DNA from: Ruegeria sp. ANG-R
GTDB lineage: Bacteria; Pseudomonadota; Alphaproteobacteria; Rhodobacterales; Rhodobacteraceae
Direction: 5' to 3'
Length of the DNA stretch: 64,000 bases
Assembly (NCBI RefSeq): GCF_000813985.1
Contig: NZ_JWLJ01000001.1
Span: 732,453 to 796,452, forward strand
Position 1 is the first letter of the stretch; every line of letters starts with the position of its first letter. Below, in pieces: positions 45,115 to 54,240 of the stretch. Under the pieces are notes generated by a model. The model saw nothing but the letters and a program-made list of their open reading frames with translations. It made no database searches and had not been told where the DNA came from. Made by a program: the position numbers and the translations under genes.

Positions 45115-46149
45115 TCAGATGCTTCGACCGAAGGCCAGAAAATGTGGAGCCAGCGCGTTGACGGCGGCGTCAATGATCAGCGGGTCTTCATAAAACTGAA
45201 GCTGGTTGGCGCCGTCGATCCAATGCAATGTCTTCTGCTCTGACGCGATTGCTTCAAAAATGCGGCGGGGAATGTCCTGACCGCTTGCAGCTTTATCGCC
45301 ATGGATCATCAATACAGGCAGGCTCAGTTGTGGGGCCGTTTCGTCGATCCGCCAGCCCCAAATGCCAGCTTCGCTCATGGCGGTAATGCGGTTTTCCCAC
45401 CCGCCTTTGAAAGTTAGCCAAGGGGCCCTGTTGTCCCAGGGCAGGTACCAGTCTGCGATGGCCGTTGCTGTCAGAAGGGCATCCTCAGAGCCGACGATTG
45501 GGATATAGCTTGCTTCCCCCGTTTTTTTGAAATCGGCGGCTGCTGCCGTCGCGCGCTCCGTGCGCGCTTCAACCTCGGCGTCACTGCCGAGATACATTCT
45601 GGCGGTTTCCGCGGTCAGATAATGACCCGCGACAACCCCAAGAGACGCCACGCGATCATCTGTCACTGCTGTTTCAATCGCCCAGTTGACGCCCTGGCAA
45701 ATCCCGAGAAGATGAAGCCGATTTGCATCGATGCCTTCCTGAGCGGCGAGAAATCCGAGGGCGGCTTGGCAGTCCTCAACCTTGGCTTCGCCAGACTCGT
45801 AGCGTCGGGGGGTGCCTGAGCTTTCTCCGTGATAGCGCGGGTCGAATATCAGAACGGCCAGCCCGCGCGATGCCAGGCGGGTTGCATATTGCACCGGCGA
45901 TTGTTCCTTGACGAACGCGACAGGCCCTATGATCACAACTGCCGGGTGAGGTCCTTCCGAAGCAGGTCTCAACAGCCTTCCGACAAGAGTTTCCCCAGAG
46001 CTGTCAAATGACACCGTCTGGACAACGTAGGAGCCAAGTGCCGATTGATTTGCGTCTGCGGATGACGCTGCGACGCTGGGCCGGGCAGCAAAAACTCCGC
46101 TCATGGATGAAACAATCGCGATTGAGTTGAATTGGCGTCGTGAAATCAT
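45115..46149 (-). CDS. Exported alpha/beta-hydrolase, dienelactone-hydrolase-like, with atypical triad
   Basis: A 344-residue alpha/beta-hydrolase with a twin-arginine-type signal (ISRRQFNSIAIVSS). It contains FDPRYHGESSGTPRRYES, the nucleophile elbow GICQG with Cys151 in place of Ser (as in dienelactone hydrolases), and the Asp285 segment MIHGDKAASG. The catalytic His of the YcjY-like group (a GADH-V-D-x-Y pattern) corresponds here to GANQLQFY, so Gln316 stands where His should be. The protein may use another His, or may be non-catalytic. It is divergent from a LysR regulator with a 138-base gap and upstream of the propeller gene. Confidence 0.8.
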   Translation of the reverse strand: MISRRQFNSIAIVSSMSGVFAARPSVAASSADANQSALGSYVVQTVSFDSSGETLVGRLLRPASEGPHPAVVIIGPVAFVKEQSPVQYATRLASRGLAVLIFDPRYHGESSGTPRRYESGEAKVEDCQAALGFLAAQEGIDANRLHLLGICQGVNWAIETAVTDDRVASLGVVAGHYLTAETARMYLGSDAEVEARTERATAAAADFKKTGEASYIPIVGSEDALLTATAIADWYLPWDNRAPWLTFKGGWENRITAMSEAGIWGWRIDETAPQLSLPVLMIHGDKAASGQDIPRRIFEAIASEQKTLHWIDGANQLQFYEDPLIIDAAVNALAPHFLAFGRSI

Positions 46150-46287
46150 TGCTACCGTCCTTTTGTATTCAGTTTGATGGGCTCCGCACCCAAAAGATCA
46201 TGGACAGAACGCCTGATCGGGGGCGCCCGGTTGGGCTTCGCTTGTCAGTTAGCTCGCATTCAGCATAATTGGGATAACGAAAATAGT

Positions 46288-47223
46288 ATGGTGGACATGC
46301 AGAAAATGAATGATGGTCTAGCTTCGCTGGATATGCGGACCCTACGGTTCCTGCAGTTCCTGCTTCGAACAAGCAGCGTGACACGCTCGGCGCTACATCT
46401 GGGGATCAGCCAGCCCGCCGCCAGTCGCATCCTCGCCCGGATACGCGACCTTATTGGAGACCCGGTGCTGATCCGAACGCAGTCGGGATACAAGTTAACG
46501 GATCATGCTCTGGGCCTGAAGGAACCGGTCGATGCCGCGCTGTTGGCGATAGCTGACGTCTTCAGGCCATCCACCTTCGATCCGTTACAGTCCAGCCATT
46601 GCTATCGCATCGCCTCGACAGACTACGGCGTCGCGGCTGTCCTGGGACCCATGATGGAAGTCTTCGCCGTTACCGCACCAGCCTTACGGTTCGATGTCTC
46701 GCCACTGGTACCCCAAAGCTTTAGCGAACTGGAAAAGGGAGCAATTGATCTGTTGCTATACGCGGATTTGGACACCAAGGACGATTTGCTCATTCAGAAG
46801 CTATTTGATGAAACCTACGAAGTCCTTTTCCGACAAGGCCATCCGCTTGAGGAACACGCAGCATCAAATCGGGCCCTTACTCCGCAGGACGTGTCGCCGT
46901 ACCGGTCAATCGAGTTCAATTTTCCGGGCACCACGGGTTTGAAACCGGATACGATCATGCGGCAAGACGGAGACGGTTCGAATGCCGTATTCCAGCAGCC
47001 CTACTTCACCACACTGCCAATCCTGGTAGGGCAGACAGATGCGGTTGCAGCTGTCCCCAAGCGGCTGGCAAAGCAAGTCCGGAAATTGACCTCTCTTTGT
47101 TCAGCTCCGTTTCAGCCGAGTTGCGGTTTCCCTTATTACTTGGTTCGCCACGAGCGTAGCCGCTTCAATCCAGCGGTCAATTGGTTGAGAGCACGAGCAC
47201 AGGAGATCACAAAATCCGATTGA
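46288..47223 (+). CDS. LysR-family transcriptional regulator
   Basis: The 311-residue protein has an N-terminal winged helix-turn-helix (DMRTLRFLQFLLRTSSVTRSA, then LGISQPAASRILARIRD) and a C-terminal effector domain (about 105-300). It resembles the NahR/PnbR-like branch (YRIASTDYGVAAVL, FDVSPL, AVPKRLAKQV). It is transcribed divergently from the hydrolase gene, the classical position for a LysR regulator and its target. The start is uncertain: ATGs at 46288, 46297 and 46306 are close together with weak ribosome sites, and the frame extends upstream to 46174. Confidence 0.88.
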   Translation: MVDMQKMNDGLASLDMRTLRFLQFLLRTSSVTRSALHLGISQPAASRILARIRDLIGDPVLIRTQSGYKLTDHALGLKEPVDAALLAIADVFRPSTFDPLQSSHCYRIASTDYGVAAVLGPMMEVFAVTAPALRFDVSPLVPQSFSELEKGAIDLLLYADLDTKDDLLIQKLFDETYEVLFRQGHPLEEHAASNRALTPQDVSPYRSIEFNFPGTTGLKPDTIMRQDGDGSNAVFQQPYFTTLPILVGQTDAVAAVPKRLAKQVRKLTSLCSAPFQPSCGFPYYLVRHERSRFNPAVNWLRARAQEITKSD

Positions 47224-47659
47224 TCAAGTGTTCGAGCTTTAGTGATGGTCTGAACGCGAGACTTTCGAATTACAGTGAAGCCATTCAAATCACCAGCCGC
47301 TCTTGGGTCCTAACGAATCCACAATCCCGCTATGGCTGTTTTAGTGAGTTGAGCTACAACAACGATCGTTACTGTTACATTTCTGCTCAGGGCCGTGCTC
47401 CTGATCATCGTCTACTTTCCAGCTTTGCGATTGCAGCGAACGGCAACTTTCTGGACGCTGCATCGCAGCGGAAACTCGATTGAAGGATGTCCCCTTTGGG
47501 CCGAATTTGACGCGAGTACTACGCATCAAGAACGTCCGGCCTTACCGGCAATGCGCGCCCGTTCGTCTTGGCGCTTGGTGGGCGCTTGCGGCGATCGCTT
47601 GGGGCAGGATTCCTGGGTGTGATGTGAAGATTCCGTGCGCTCCAGGAAATATCTCCGGT
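47224..47659. other. Interval without a supported gene
   Basis: About 435 bases between the LysR gene and the truncated integrase. If the integrase were intact, its catalytic C-terminus would lie here on the minus strand; I cannot find it. No other gene or repeat was recognised. Confidence 0.5.
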
Positions 47660-48348
47660 CTAGGCTGCGAGGATTTCTCCGATACCATATCCGCCATCGT
47701 AGGCGATGCGGATTACGATGAAGTTGTGAAGTCGCGCCGCTCGGTCTCGATACGGATTCTCCGGATGCTTTGGATCGATCACCCCAAGGAGCCGTGAACG
47801 GTTCGCTTCAATCGGGCCGAGCCGTGGGGGTGACTGATCATCGTCGATTTCCGAAACCTGTGCCTTGATTAACCCTGTGATTTCTCCCGCCTTGAGGTGC
47901 TTGTGCTCATTCATCAGCCATTGGATGTAACCAAATGCATCCAGGAGATACTGTCTTGTCGTTTGCCCGGCGTTCACACACTTGGGCGGCAGAGAGCTTT
48001 TCCTCAGCAACTCCGAGTTCCGAAAACCCGTGACGTTCGTTTCTTTGGTTGTTCGGGTATTTTCTGGAATCTCCAGATAGCGACGGAGGCTGGTAATGCG
48101 GATGTGATCGAAGTCTTCGTGGCTCTGAACGCAAATTCAATTCGTCTGCCAAATTCGCTCATTGACCATTTTTCGACCTTGCGAATGGTTCTGAGAATGT
48201 TCTGTTGAGTGTTGAACCTACGGCCAGCTCCACGAACCATCGTCAAATTGTAAACCAACGGTGCGACGAGAGGCACGCCGTTGGAGTCCAGGAGCATTGG
48301 TAAAGGCAAGCCGGATCCGAGCTTGATGGTCTGGATTCTCAGCCTCAT
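47660..48348 (-). pseudogene. Tyrosine recombinase/phage-type integrase remnant (frameshifted, truncated)
   Basis: Two overlapping minus-strand frames make up an integrase N-terminal half. The first (48348-48004) has PLPMLLDSNGVPLVAPLVYN and a core-binding region (NTQQNILRTIRKVEKW). The second (48010-47660) has LLDAFGYIQWLMNEHK, RLLGVIDPKHPENPYRD and HNFIVIRIAYDGGYGIGEIL, which corresponds to the start of the catalytic domain (normally G-x-R-x-GE-x-L). The frame changes near 48005, the first catalytic Arg is lost and the protein ends before the H-x-x-R and Tyr motifs. It cannot be active and marks the right side of a decayed island. Confidence 0.7.
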
Positions 48349-48394
48349 AATTTACGTTTTCAAATGGTCAGTCATAATTTGGCAAGCTTAGGGC

Positions 48395-48422
48395 AATAAA
48401 AAGGGCTGGCAAGCGCCAGCCC
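48395..48422 (-). terminator. Rho-independent terminator of ssb
   Basis: On the minus strand GGGCTGGC pairs with GCCAGCCC around a GCTT loop, followed by TTTTTATTG. It lies 54 bases beyond the ssb stop. Confidence 0.85.
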
Positions 48423-48475
48423 TCTGTTTTGATTTGCAAAAACGATAAGAGTTTACATTATCGACATGGTCAACG

Positions 48476-48964
48476 TCAGAAAGGAATCTCGTCGTCATCG
48501 ATTCCGCCCGAAGCCGGTGCAGGTGCGCTGGACGGTCCGCCATACGGGTCGCCGTAGCCGCCCCCGGCCTGACCGCCACCATAGCCACCACCTCCACCAC
48601 CGCCGCCTTCGCCGCGGGCATCGAGCATCACCAGAGTCGAGCCGAATCCCTGCAGGACCACCTCGGTCGAATAGCGATCCTGACCCGACTGATCCTGCCA
48701 TTTGCGGGTCTGCAGTTGCCCCTCGACGTAGATTTTCGATCCTTTGCGCAGGTATTGCTCGGCTACGCGTACGAGACCTTCGTTGAAGATGGCGACCGAG
48801 TGCCATTCCGTCCGTTCGCGGCGCTCGCCTGTATTGCGGTCTTTCCAGGTTTCCGAGGTGGCAATGCGCAGGTTGCACACCTTGCCCCCGTTCTGAAAAG
48901 TCCGCACCTCAGGATCGCGGCCCAGATTGCCGACCAGAATGACCTTGTTGACTGAACCCGCCAT
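48476..48964 (-). CDS. ssb: Single-stranded DNA-binding protein
   Basis: Essential ssDNA-binding tetramer of replication and repair. The 162 residues have an N-terminal OB fold ([21 protein letters not shown], then NLRIATSE and ERTEWHSV), a glycine-rich flexible linker (about 115-150) and the partner-binding acidic tip DDDEIPF. The ATG at 48964 has GAGG six bases upstream. It is followed by a terminator, and no SOS box was seen in its promoter region. Confidence 0.96.
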   Translation of the reverse strand: MAGSVNKVILVGNLGRDPEVRTFQNGGKVCNLRIATSETWKDRNTGERRERTEWHSVAIFNEGLVRVAEQYLRKGSKIYVEGQLQTRKWQDQSGQDRYSTEVVLQGFGSTLVMLDARGEGGGGGGGGYGGGQAGGGYGDPYGGPSSAPAPASGGIDDDEIPF

Positions 48965-49171
48965 ATATTTCCTCGTTCTTCTCTGACTGGATTGCGCCCG
49001 AATCTGACGCTGTGTTCTGTTGCCGACCCTATACGGGCTGCGACTTGGTTAAAACATGATTGATGGGGCAACGCTTGCGCAGAAAATTTTAAGATTGCTT
49101 TTACCAAGCTTTCATTTGCGGCTGGTTGAACTATAATCCGTCTGGTTGTTGAGGGTGCAGGATTGGCTTCA

Positions 49172-49750
49172 ATGCGTTTTCTGGTCGGTAGTATTTCCGT
49201 ATTGGGGCTTTGCCTGTCGTCGTTTGCGACGCAGGCCGAAACGCTGTCCACCAAGAACCGCAAGGCGATTTTTCTAAAACAATCCAAGGTGCTGGATAAC
49301 CGCGCTGCCAAGCAGTATCGGGATTCAGAGCGGCTTAAGCCCAAGACCGAGCGCGGTAAGTTCGTAAAACGCTATACCGGGAATTATCGGGGTCAGTATC
49401 TTGATCACGCCAGACAAGCCGCTCGAAAACACAACGTGCCGGAAGAGCTGTTTCTGCGTCTCGTACAGCAGGAAAGCGGCTGGAATCCACATGCCAAATC
49501 GCACAAAGGGGCATTGGGGCTGGCACAGTTGATGCCGCAGACGGCCAGATTGCTGGGCGTCAATCCGCATGATCCCATCCAGAATCTGGAAGGTGGCGCA
49601 CGCTACCTGTCGTGGCAATATCGTAAGTTCAAATCCTGGCGTCTTGCCCTGGCGGCTTACAATGCAGGTCCCAAAGCGGTTGAGAAACACGGCGGCATCC
49701 CGCCCTACAAGGAAACCCAAAACTATGTGAAGGTGATCTGGGGCGGTTAG
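49172..49750 (+). CDS. Lytic transglycosylase (SLT domain)
   Basis: Exported peptidoglycan lytic enzyme of 192 residues. It has a signal peptide (hydrophobic core at about 3-18, cleavage after TQA near 22), a basic linker (about 25-75), and a C-terminal SLT domain with the catalytic Glu101 in [27 protein letters not shown] and [10 protein letters not shown]. There is no lipobox. The ATG at 49172 is preferred over a TTG at 49163. It is divergent from ssb. Confidence 0.92.
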   Translation: MRFLVGSISVLGLCLSSFATQAETLSTKNRKAIFLKQSKVLDNRAAKQYRDSERLKPKTERGKFVKRYTGNYRGQYLDHARQAARKHNVPEELFLRLVQQESGWNPHAKSHKGALGLAQLMPQTARLLGVNPHDPIQNLEGGARYLSWQYRKFKSWRLALAAYNAGPKAVEKHGGIPPYKETQNYVKVIWGG

Positions 49751-49847
49751 CATATCGTGTGCTGCGTCGCAGAGAGGCTGTTTCTTGATCAAGTGTCGAA
49801 CACTGCCTTAGTCTGGGAAGGTAATCTCCAGACAGGCAAGCTTTGCG

Positions 49848-50810
49848 ATGATTAAGGATCGACCGGTTATCCCACCTGACACAATGGCCAACTGGCAACG
49901 TCTGGTGGATCTCGTTTCTCAACTCGCTGACGTGCCTGCTACGTTGATCATGAAAACCGAAGCGCCCGACCATGCAGTGCTGATCACCTCGGACCATCCG
50001 GAAAATCCTTATCCTGTCGGGATGAACTTTCGGCTGAATCCCAAGCTCTATTGTCAGGGTGTCCTGGAACGTGATGGCGAATTCGTGGTCGAGGATGCAA
50101 CCTGCGATCCGGTCTGGAACGATAATGAGGACATGGAACATGGCATGTCTTTTTACATCGGGTTTCCGCTGAAATGGCCCGATGGCTCCATATTCGGAAC
50201 AATCTGCGTTCTGGATCGCCACCGCAATCGCCGCGCCCTTTTGTTCCGTGAAGGGCTGGCGCAGTTTGCGCGTATGGTCGAGTCGGATTTGGCTTTGATA
50301 CAAGAGGTTTACCTGCGCCGCGCGCTGGAAGAGAAACTGAACGAAACGCTGGCTCAACTGGAACACCGAGTCGAGGCGCGGACGCGCGAGTTGCGGGAAA
50401 CGAATACAGCGCTACGCGTGTTGCTGACCAGTCTGGACGATGACCGAAAGGATCGCGATCAGGACATCGTCGAACGGGTCCGCACGATGGTTTTGCCGTA
50501 TCTGGATAAATTGCGCAGCCAGTTGACCGAAGGTGAGGCCTCGCAAGTTTATCTGGATCTGGCAGAGAGCAATCTGCGAGACATTACCTCGATGATTTCC
50601 GATAAATTGTCGGATGCGTTCTCGGTCATGACGCCGACGGAAATCGAAATCGCGCAGTTGGTCATGTCGGGAAAGACCACCAAAGATATCGCCCGGGCTA
50701 TGTCACGTGAAACCTCTACAATCGATTTTCATCGCAACAATATTCGCCGGAAACTTGGCCTCGAAGGCCGGGATCAGAACCTGCGCAGTCATCTTTTATC
50801 AATTTCGTGA
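49848..50810 (+). CDS. GAF-domain LuxR-type transcriptional regulator
   Basis: A one-component regulator of 320 residues: an N-terminal GAF domain (about 15-150, with FVVEDATCDPVWND and GFPLKWPDGSIFGTICVLD), a coiled-coil linker (about 150-190, LEHRVEARTRELRETN), a helical region, and a C-terminal LuxR helix-turn-helix (about 260-318; MTPTEIEIAQLVMSGKTTKDIARAMSRE). It lacks a receiver or kinase domain. The ligand is unknown. The downstream exported MBL-fold gene is a possible target. Ribosome site weak; an alternative ATG lies at 49884. Confidence 0.85.
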   Translation: MIKDRPVIPPDTMANWQRLVDLVSQLADVPATLIMKTEAPDHAVLITSDHPENPYPVGMNFRLNPKLYCQGVLERDGEFVVEDATCDPVWNDNEDMEHGMSFYIGFPLKWPDGSIFGTICVLDRHRNRRALLFREGLAQFARMVESDLALIQEVYLRRALEEKLNETLAQLEHRVEARTRELRETNTALRVLLTSLDDDRKDRDQDIVERVRTMVLPYLDKLRSQLTEGEASQVYLDLAESNLRDITSMISDKLSDAFSVMTPTEIEIAQLVMSGKTTKDIARAMSRETSTIDFHRNNIRRKLGLEGRDQNLRSHLLSIS

Positions 50811-50816
50811 CTATTG

Positions 50817-50841
50817 AATATGGGGTTTTCCCCCATATTTT
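50817..50841 (+). terminator. Hairpin after the GAF-LuxR gene
   Basis: AATATGGGG and CCCCATATT pair around a five-base loop, followed by a short T run and CCCCC. It is a weak terminator, starting six bases after the stop codon. Confidence 0.5.
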
Positions 50842-50938
50842 CCCCCGATTTTTCTGATCTCAGCGGCCTGTATCGGCCTTGCTAAGCTGTACGGAAGGGC
50901 GCGGATCAACCGACGCCCGTCCAATCGGGAGGATTAGA

Positions 50939-51925
50939 ATGGATCGCAAAGATCTGAAGCCGACAATTTTGAACGGGGAACGTGACGCATTGGCAAAAGG
51001 TCTATCGCGCCGGTCGTTCTTTATGGCAGCCGGCGCCGCGGGTGTTGGGGCAGGGGCCTCGTTATTGGGTAGCAAACCCGCCGCAGCGCAATCGCAAGCG
51101 TGGCTGCAGCCCGGTAACAACAACCACGTGATCGATTTGCAGGGTACGACCGGCCAGGCCAGTACGGGACCGGTCGGGATCGACTACTACGGACATTGCG
51201 CCATCAAGATCACCTCACCCAGCGGCGCGACGGTCCTGTTCGACCCGTGGAGGGATGATCCCTCGGGGGCCTGGGGATTGTGGTTCCGCAACGAGTTCCC
51301 CCAGATCCCGGTTGACATCACGATGTCCACCCATGCGCATTTCGATCATGATGCTATCGAGCGCCCCAGTTCAACAATGGTTCTGGACAGAATGGCGGGC
51401 AATTTCGAGTTTGCTGATCTCCGGATTACAGGCTTTGCGGATAAACACGCCTGTGTCGCGCCGGGATGGTACGATTGGACCAATGCGCTGGCTGAGTTCG
51501 GCGTAGAAGCCTGCCCGCCGAACAATGTCGGACACATGGATATGGTGGTTTACCTCGTGGAAACAGGGGGTATTCGTACATTGATCTGGGGCGACAACCG
51601 CCACAACCCGCCTCAGGAGTTCTGGGATGCCATCGGGCAGGTGGACGTGCTGACTCTGCCCGTCGATGGGTCGGAACACATCCTGAGCTTCGATCAGGCC
51701 AATGATATTGTCGCCAAGCTGAAGCCCAAGATCGTCATTCCGACACATTACCTCAATGAAGTGACTTCATACACTTTGACGACGTTGCAGGCCGCAGACG
51801 ATTGGGTCAAAGGTCAGAAAAGTTACAAGATGCTCGACAGCGCTAGCCTAAAGCTGGAGGCCGGAGACGTTGCCGGTATGAATCAGGAGTTCATGCACTT
51901 TGGCAACAACGTTATGACCGGCTAA
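50939..51925 (+). CDS. Tat-exported metallo-beta-lactamase-fold hydrolase
   Basis: A 328-residue protein with a twin-arginine signal (SRRSFFMAAGAAGVGAGASLLG, cleavage after AAA-Q near 51) and an MBL fold of the UlaG-like group: the metal motif THAHFDHD (His132, His134, Asp136, His137), then NNVGHMDM and the distal VIPTHYLNE. It is therefore a periplasmic metal-dependent hydrolase, exported folded with metal. The substrate is unknown. The ATG at 50939 has GGGAGG about five bases upstream. A terminator follows. Confidence 0.88.
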   Translation: MDRKDLKPTILNGERDALAKGLSRRSFFMAAGAAGVGAGASLLGSKPAAAQSQAWLQPGNNNHVIDLQGTTGQASTGPVGIDYYGHCAIKITSPSGATVLFDPWRDDPSGAWGLWFRNEFPQIPVDITMSTHAHFDHDAIERPSSTMVLDRMAGNFEFADLRITGFADKHACVAPGWYDWTNALAEFGVEACPPNNVGHMDMVVYLVETGGIRTLIWGDNRHNPPQEFWDAIGQVDVLTLPVDGSEHILSFDQANDIVAKLKPKIVIPTHYLNEVTSYTLTTLQAADDWVKGQKSYKMLDSASLKLEAGDVAGMNQEFMHFGNNVMTG

Positions 51926-52008
51926 TCGACGAACGCACAAGATTGCCACTCACCTTTGGCAAGCGCCGCAACTCTAGCCCTCCCCCCAGCACTGCGGCGC
52001 AAATAGCG

Positions 52009-52040
52009 AAGGGCCGGTCATGGACCGGCCCTTTCTTTTC
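52009..52040 (+). terminator. Rho-independent terminator of the MBL gene
   Basis: A perfect 11-bp stem (52009-52019 with 52023-52033) with a three-base loop is followed by CTTTTC. It lies between the convergent MBL and ABC-transporter genes and could serve both. Confidence 0.85.
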
Positions 52041-52058
52041 TATGAATGAACCATACGT

Positions 52059-54146
52059 TCACTCGGCTGCGATTTTGATAACGGGCTCCATCCGGGCCAG
52101 AATATCTTCGGCGAGGTGGCATTTGACCTGATGGCCGTCCGCAAGTGTCTGCACCGGAGGTACATGAGATTCGCATCTGCCATCCGGCACTTCGGATTTC
52201 CAACGGCATCGCGTCTGGAACGGGCAGCCGGGCGGCGGGTTCATGGCCGAGGGGATATCGCCTTCAAGTACGATGTGCTGCTTTTCGATTGAGGTGTCTG
52301 CGATCGGAACCGCACTCAACAGCGCTTCTGTATAAGGGTGATACGGTGGCGCAAAGACTTGATCGGTGGTGCCCAATTCGACCACATGACCCAAGTACAT
52401 CACCATGACCCGGTCGCTGAGATAGCGCACAATGGACAAATCGTGACTGATGAACAGCAGCGTGGTTTTCTGCTCGCGCTGGATTTCCATCAGCAGGTCG
52501 GTCACCGCAGCCTGAACCGAGACGTCCAGCGCCGAGACAGGCTCATCCGCGACCACGATCCGCGCATCCCCGGCAAAGGCACGCGCGATCCCGACACGCT
52601 GTTTCTGGCCACCCGACAGTTGCCGCGGCATTCGATCAGCGAATGCGCGGGGCAGTTTCACCAGATCCAGCAGTTCCAGCATACGTTTCTTACGCTCGGC
52701 TTCCGAATTGCCGACACCAAAGATTTCCAGCGCCCGAATGATCTGCCGACCGACGGTCATCGACGGATTCAGCGTGTCGAATGGATTCTGGAACACCATC
52801 TGAACCTCACCCACGGTCTTCGCATCCCGCTCTTCGATAGGCACCTGTTCGATGTTGCGATTGTCCAGCAAAATTTGCCCGTCGGTTGCAGTTTCCAGGC
52901 CCATCAGCACTTTGGCGAAGGTTGATTTGCCGCAGCCGGATTCACCCACAATGGCAAGGGTTTCTGATTCATGAGCCTCAAAACTCAGTGTTTCGTTAGC
53001 TTTCACAACCTTCGTCTCGCCGCCGCCGAAGAGGGCATTCGCCGCAACCTCATAGTACTTCTTGAGGTTGTCCATCTTCAGGACGGTCCGGCCAATCTCG
53101 GCCTTCTCTTTCTGTTCACCGACCGTGATCGGTACGTTCCAGTCGATCTCCTGGAATTTCAGACAGCGTGTATGATGCCGGTCATTTCCCGGCACCGCCT
53201 CCATCAGGATTTCCTTGGCGTCGCAGCGACCTTCCTCGAAATAGTCGCAACGCGGGCCAAAGTTGCATCCCGGCGGGCGTTCATGAGGCAGTGGAAAGTT
53301 TCCCGGAATGGCCACCAGCGGGCGCGAGTTCTTATCGGCCCCCGGCAACGGGATCGAACGAAACAGCGCCTGGGTATACGGGTGCTGCATTTCGTCGAAC
53401 ACGTCATGAATCGAGCCGCGCTCGACCGCTTCGCCCGAATACATCACGCAAAGTCGGTCGCAGGTTTCCAATACCAGACCAAGGTTATGCGAGATGAACA
53501 GCATTGAGGTGCCGTATTTCTTGCCCAGATCCTTGACCAGTTCCACAACGGCCGCCTCAACGGTCACGTCCAGAGCGGTCGTCGGCTCATCCAAAATCAG
53601 CAGGGCGGGCTTCGACATCAGCGCCATCGCGATCACGATCCGCTGCTGCTGACCACCGGACAGCTGATGCGGGAACGAATTCAGCATCCGCTCGGGGTCA
53701 GGCAGGCGCACATCCGTGACCACTTCCAAAGCTCGGGCATAGGCTTCTTCAGCACCAACGCCCTCATGGATCATCGGCACTTCCATCAACTGTTTGCCGA
53801 TCTTCATTGCCGGGTTCAGAGACGCCATCGGCTCCTGATAAATCATCGCGATCTCGTTGCCACGAATATCGCGCAGTTCTTCGGTGGTCATCTCGCCCAG
53901 ATCACGACCTTTGAACTTGATCGAACCGCCGACAATGCGCCCGTTCTTGCCAAGGTCCTGCATCACACCCAAAGCCACGGTCGATTTGCCGCAACCGGAT
54001 TCACCTACCAGCCCTACAGCCTCTCCCGGCTGAACGCTGACCGAGAAATCCATGACGGCCGGAATCTCCCGCAGCCGGGTAAAAAACGAAATCGAAAGCT
54101 TGTCGATCTCCAGAATGGGCCCGTCATAATCCGCCAGTTTATTCAT
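52059..54146 (-). CDS. Peptide ABC transporter ATPase, fused two-cassette (DppD-DppF type)
   Basis: The two ATP-binding subunits of a dipeptide/oligopeptide importer in one 695-residue chain. Cassette 1: Walker A GLVGESGCGKSTVALG (about 52-67), signature LSGGQQQRIVIAMAL, Walker B LLILDEPTTALD. Cassette 2: IVGESGCGKSTFAKV, LSGGQKQRVGIARAF, IVVADEPVSALD. Each is followed by the C-terminal oligopeptide_HPY zinc/iron-sulfur-type segment (PPGCNFGPRCDYFEEGRCD and PPGCPFQTRCRW). It is the last gene of the operon, 94 bases beyond the permease stop. Confidence 0.95.
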   Translation of the reverse strand: MNKLADYDGPILEIDKLSISFFTRLREIPAVMDFSVSVQPGEAVGLVGESGCGKSTVALGVMQDLGKNGRIVGGSIKFKGRDLGEMTTEELRDIRGNEIAMIYQEPMASLNPAMKIGKQLMEVPMIHEGVGAEEAYARALEVVTDVRLPDPERMLNSFPHQLSGGQQQRIVIAMALMSKPALLILDEPTTALDVTVEAAVVELVKDLGKKYGTSMLFISHNLGLVLETCDRLCVMYSGEAVERGSIHDVFDEMQHPYTQALFRSIPLPGADKNSRPLVAIPGNFPLPHERPPGCNFGPRCDYFEEGRCDAKEILMEAVPGNDRHHTRCLKFQEIDWNVPITVGEQKEKAEIGRTVLKMDNLKKYYEVAANALFGGGETKVVKANETLSFEAHESETLAIVGESGCGKSTFAKVLMGLETATDGQILLDNRNIEQVPIEERDAKTVGEVQMVFQNPFDTLNPSMTVGRQIIRALEIFGVGNSEAERKKRMLELLDLVKLPRAFADRMPRQLSGGQKQRVGIARAFAGDARIVVADEPVSALDVSVQAAVTDLLMEIQREQKTTLLFISHDLSIVRYLSDRVMVMYLGHVVELGTTDQVFAPPYHPYTEALLSAVPIADTSIEKQHIVLEGDIPSAMNPPPGCPFQTRCRWKSEVPDGRCESHVPPVQTLADGHQVKCHLAEDILARMEPVIKIAAE

Positions 54147-54209
54147 CTTGTTTACTCCTCGCGAGAGTCCGGGGTATCCCCTTCATCTGGCTAAAAATAC
54201 TCTGGGGGT

Positions 54210-54228
54210 CCGGGGGCAAAGCCCCCGG
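54210..54228. repeat. GC hairpin of a probable Rhodobacteraceae intergenic repeat
   Basis: CCGGGGGC-AAA-GCCCCCGG sits in a 90-base gap inside the peptide transporter operon, with CATCTGGCTAAAAATAC on one side. This combination is, from memory, widespread between genes of roseobacters. On the minus strand the hairpin is followed at a distance by TATTTTTAG, so it could attenuate transcription of the ATPase gene. Confidence 0.55.
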
Positions 54229-54240
54229 CCTCGATCACAA

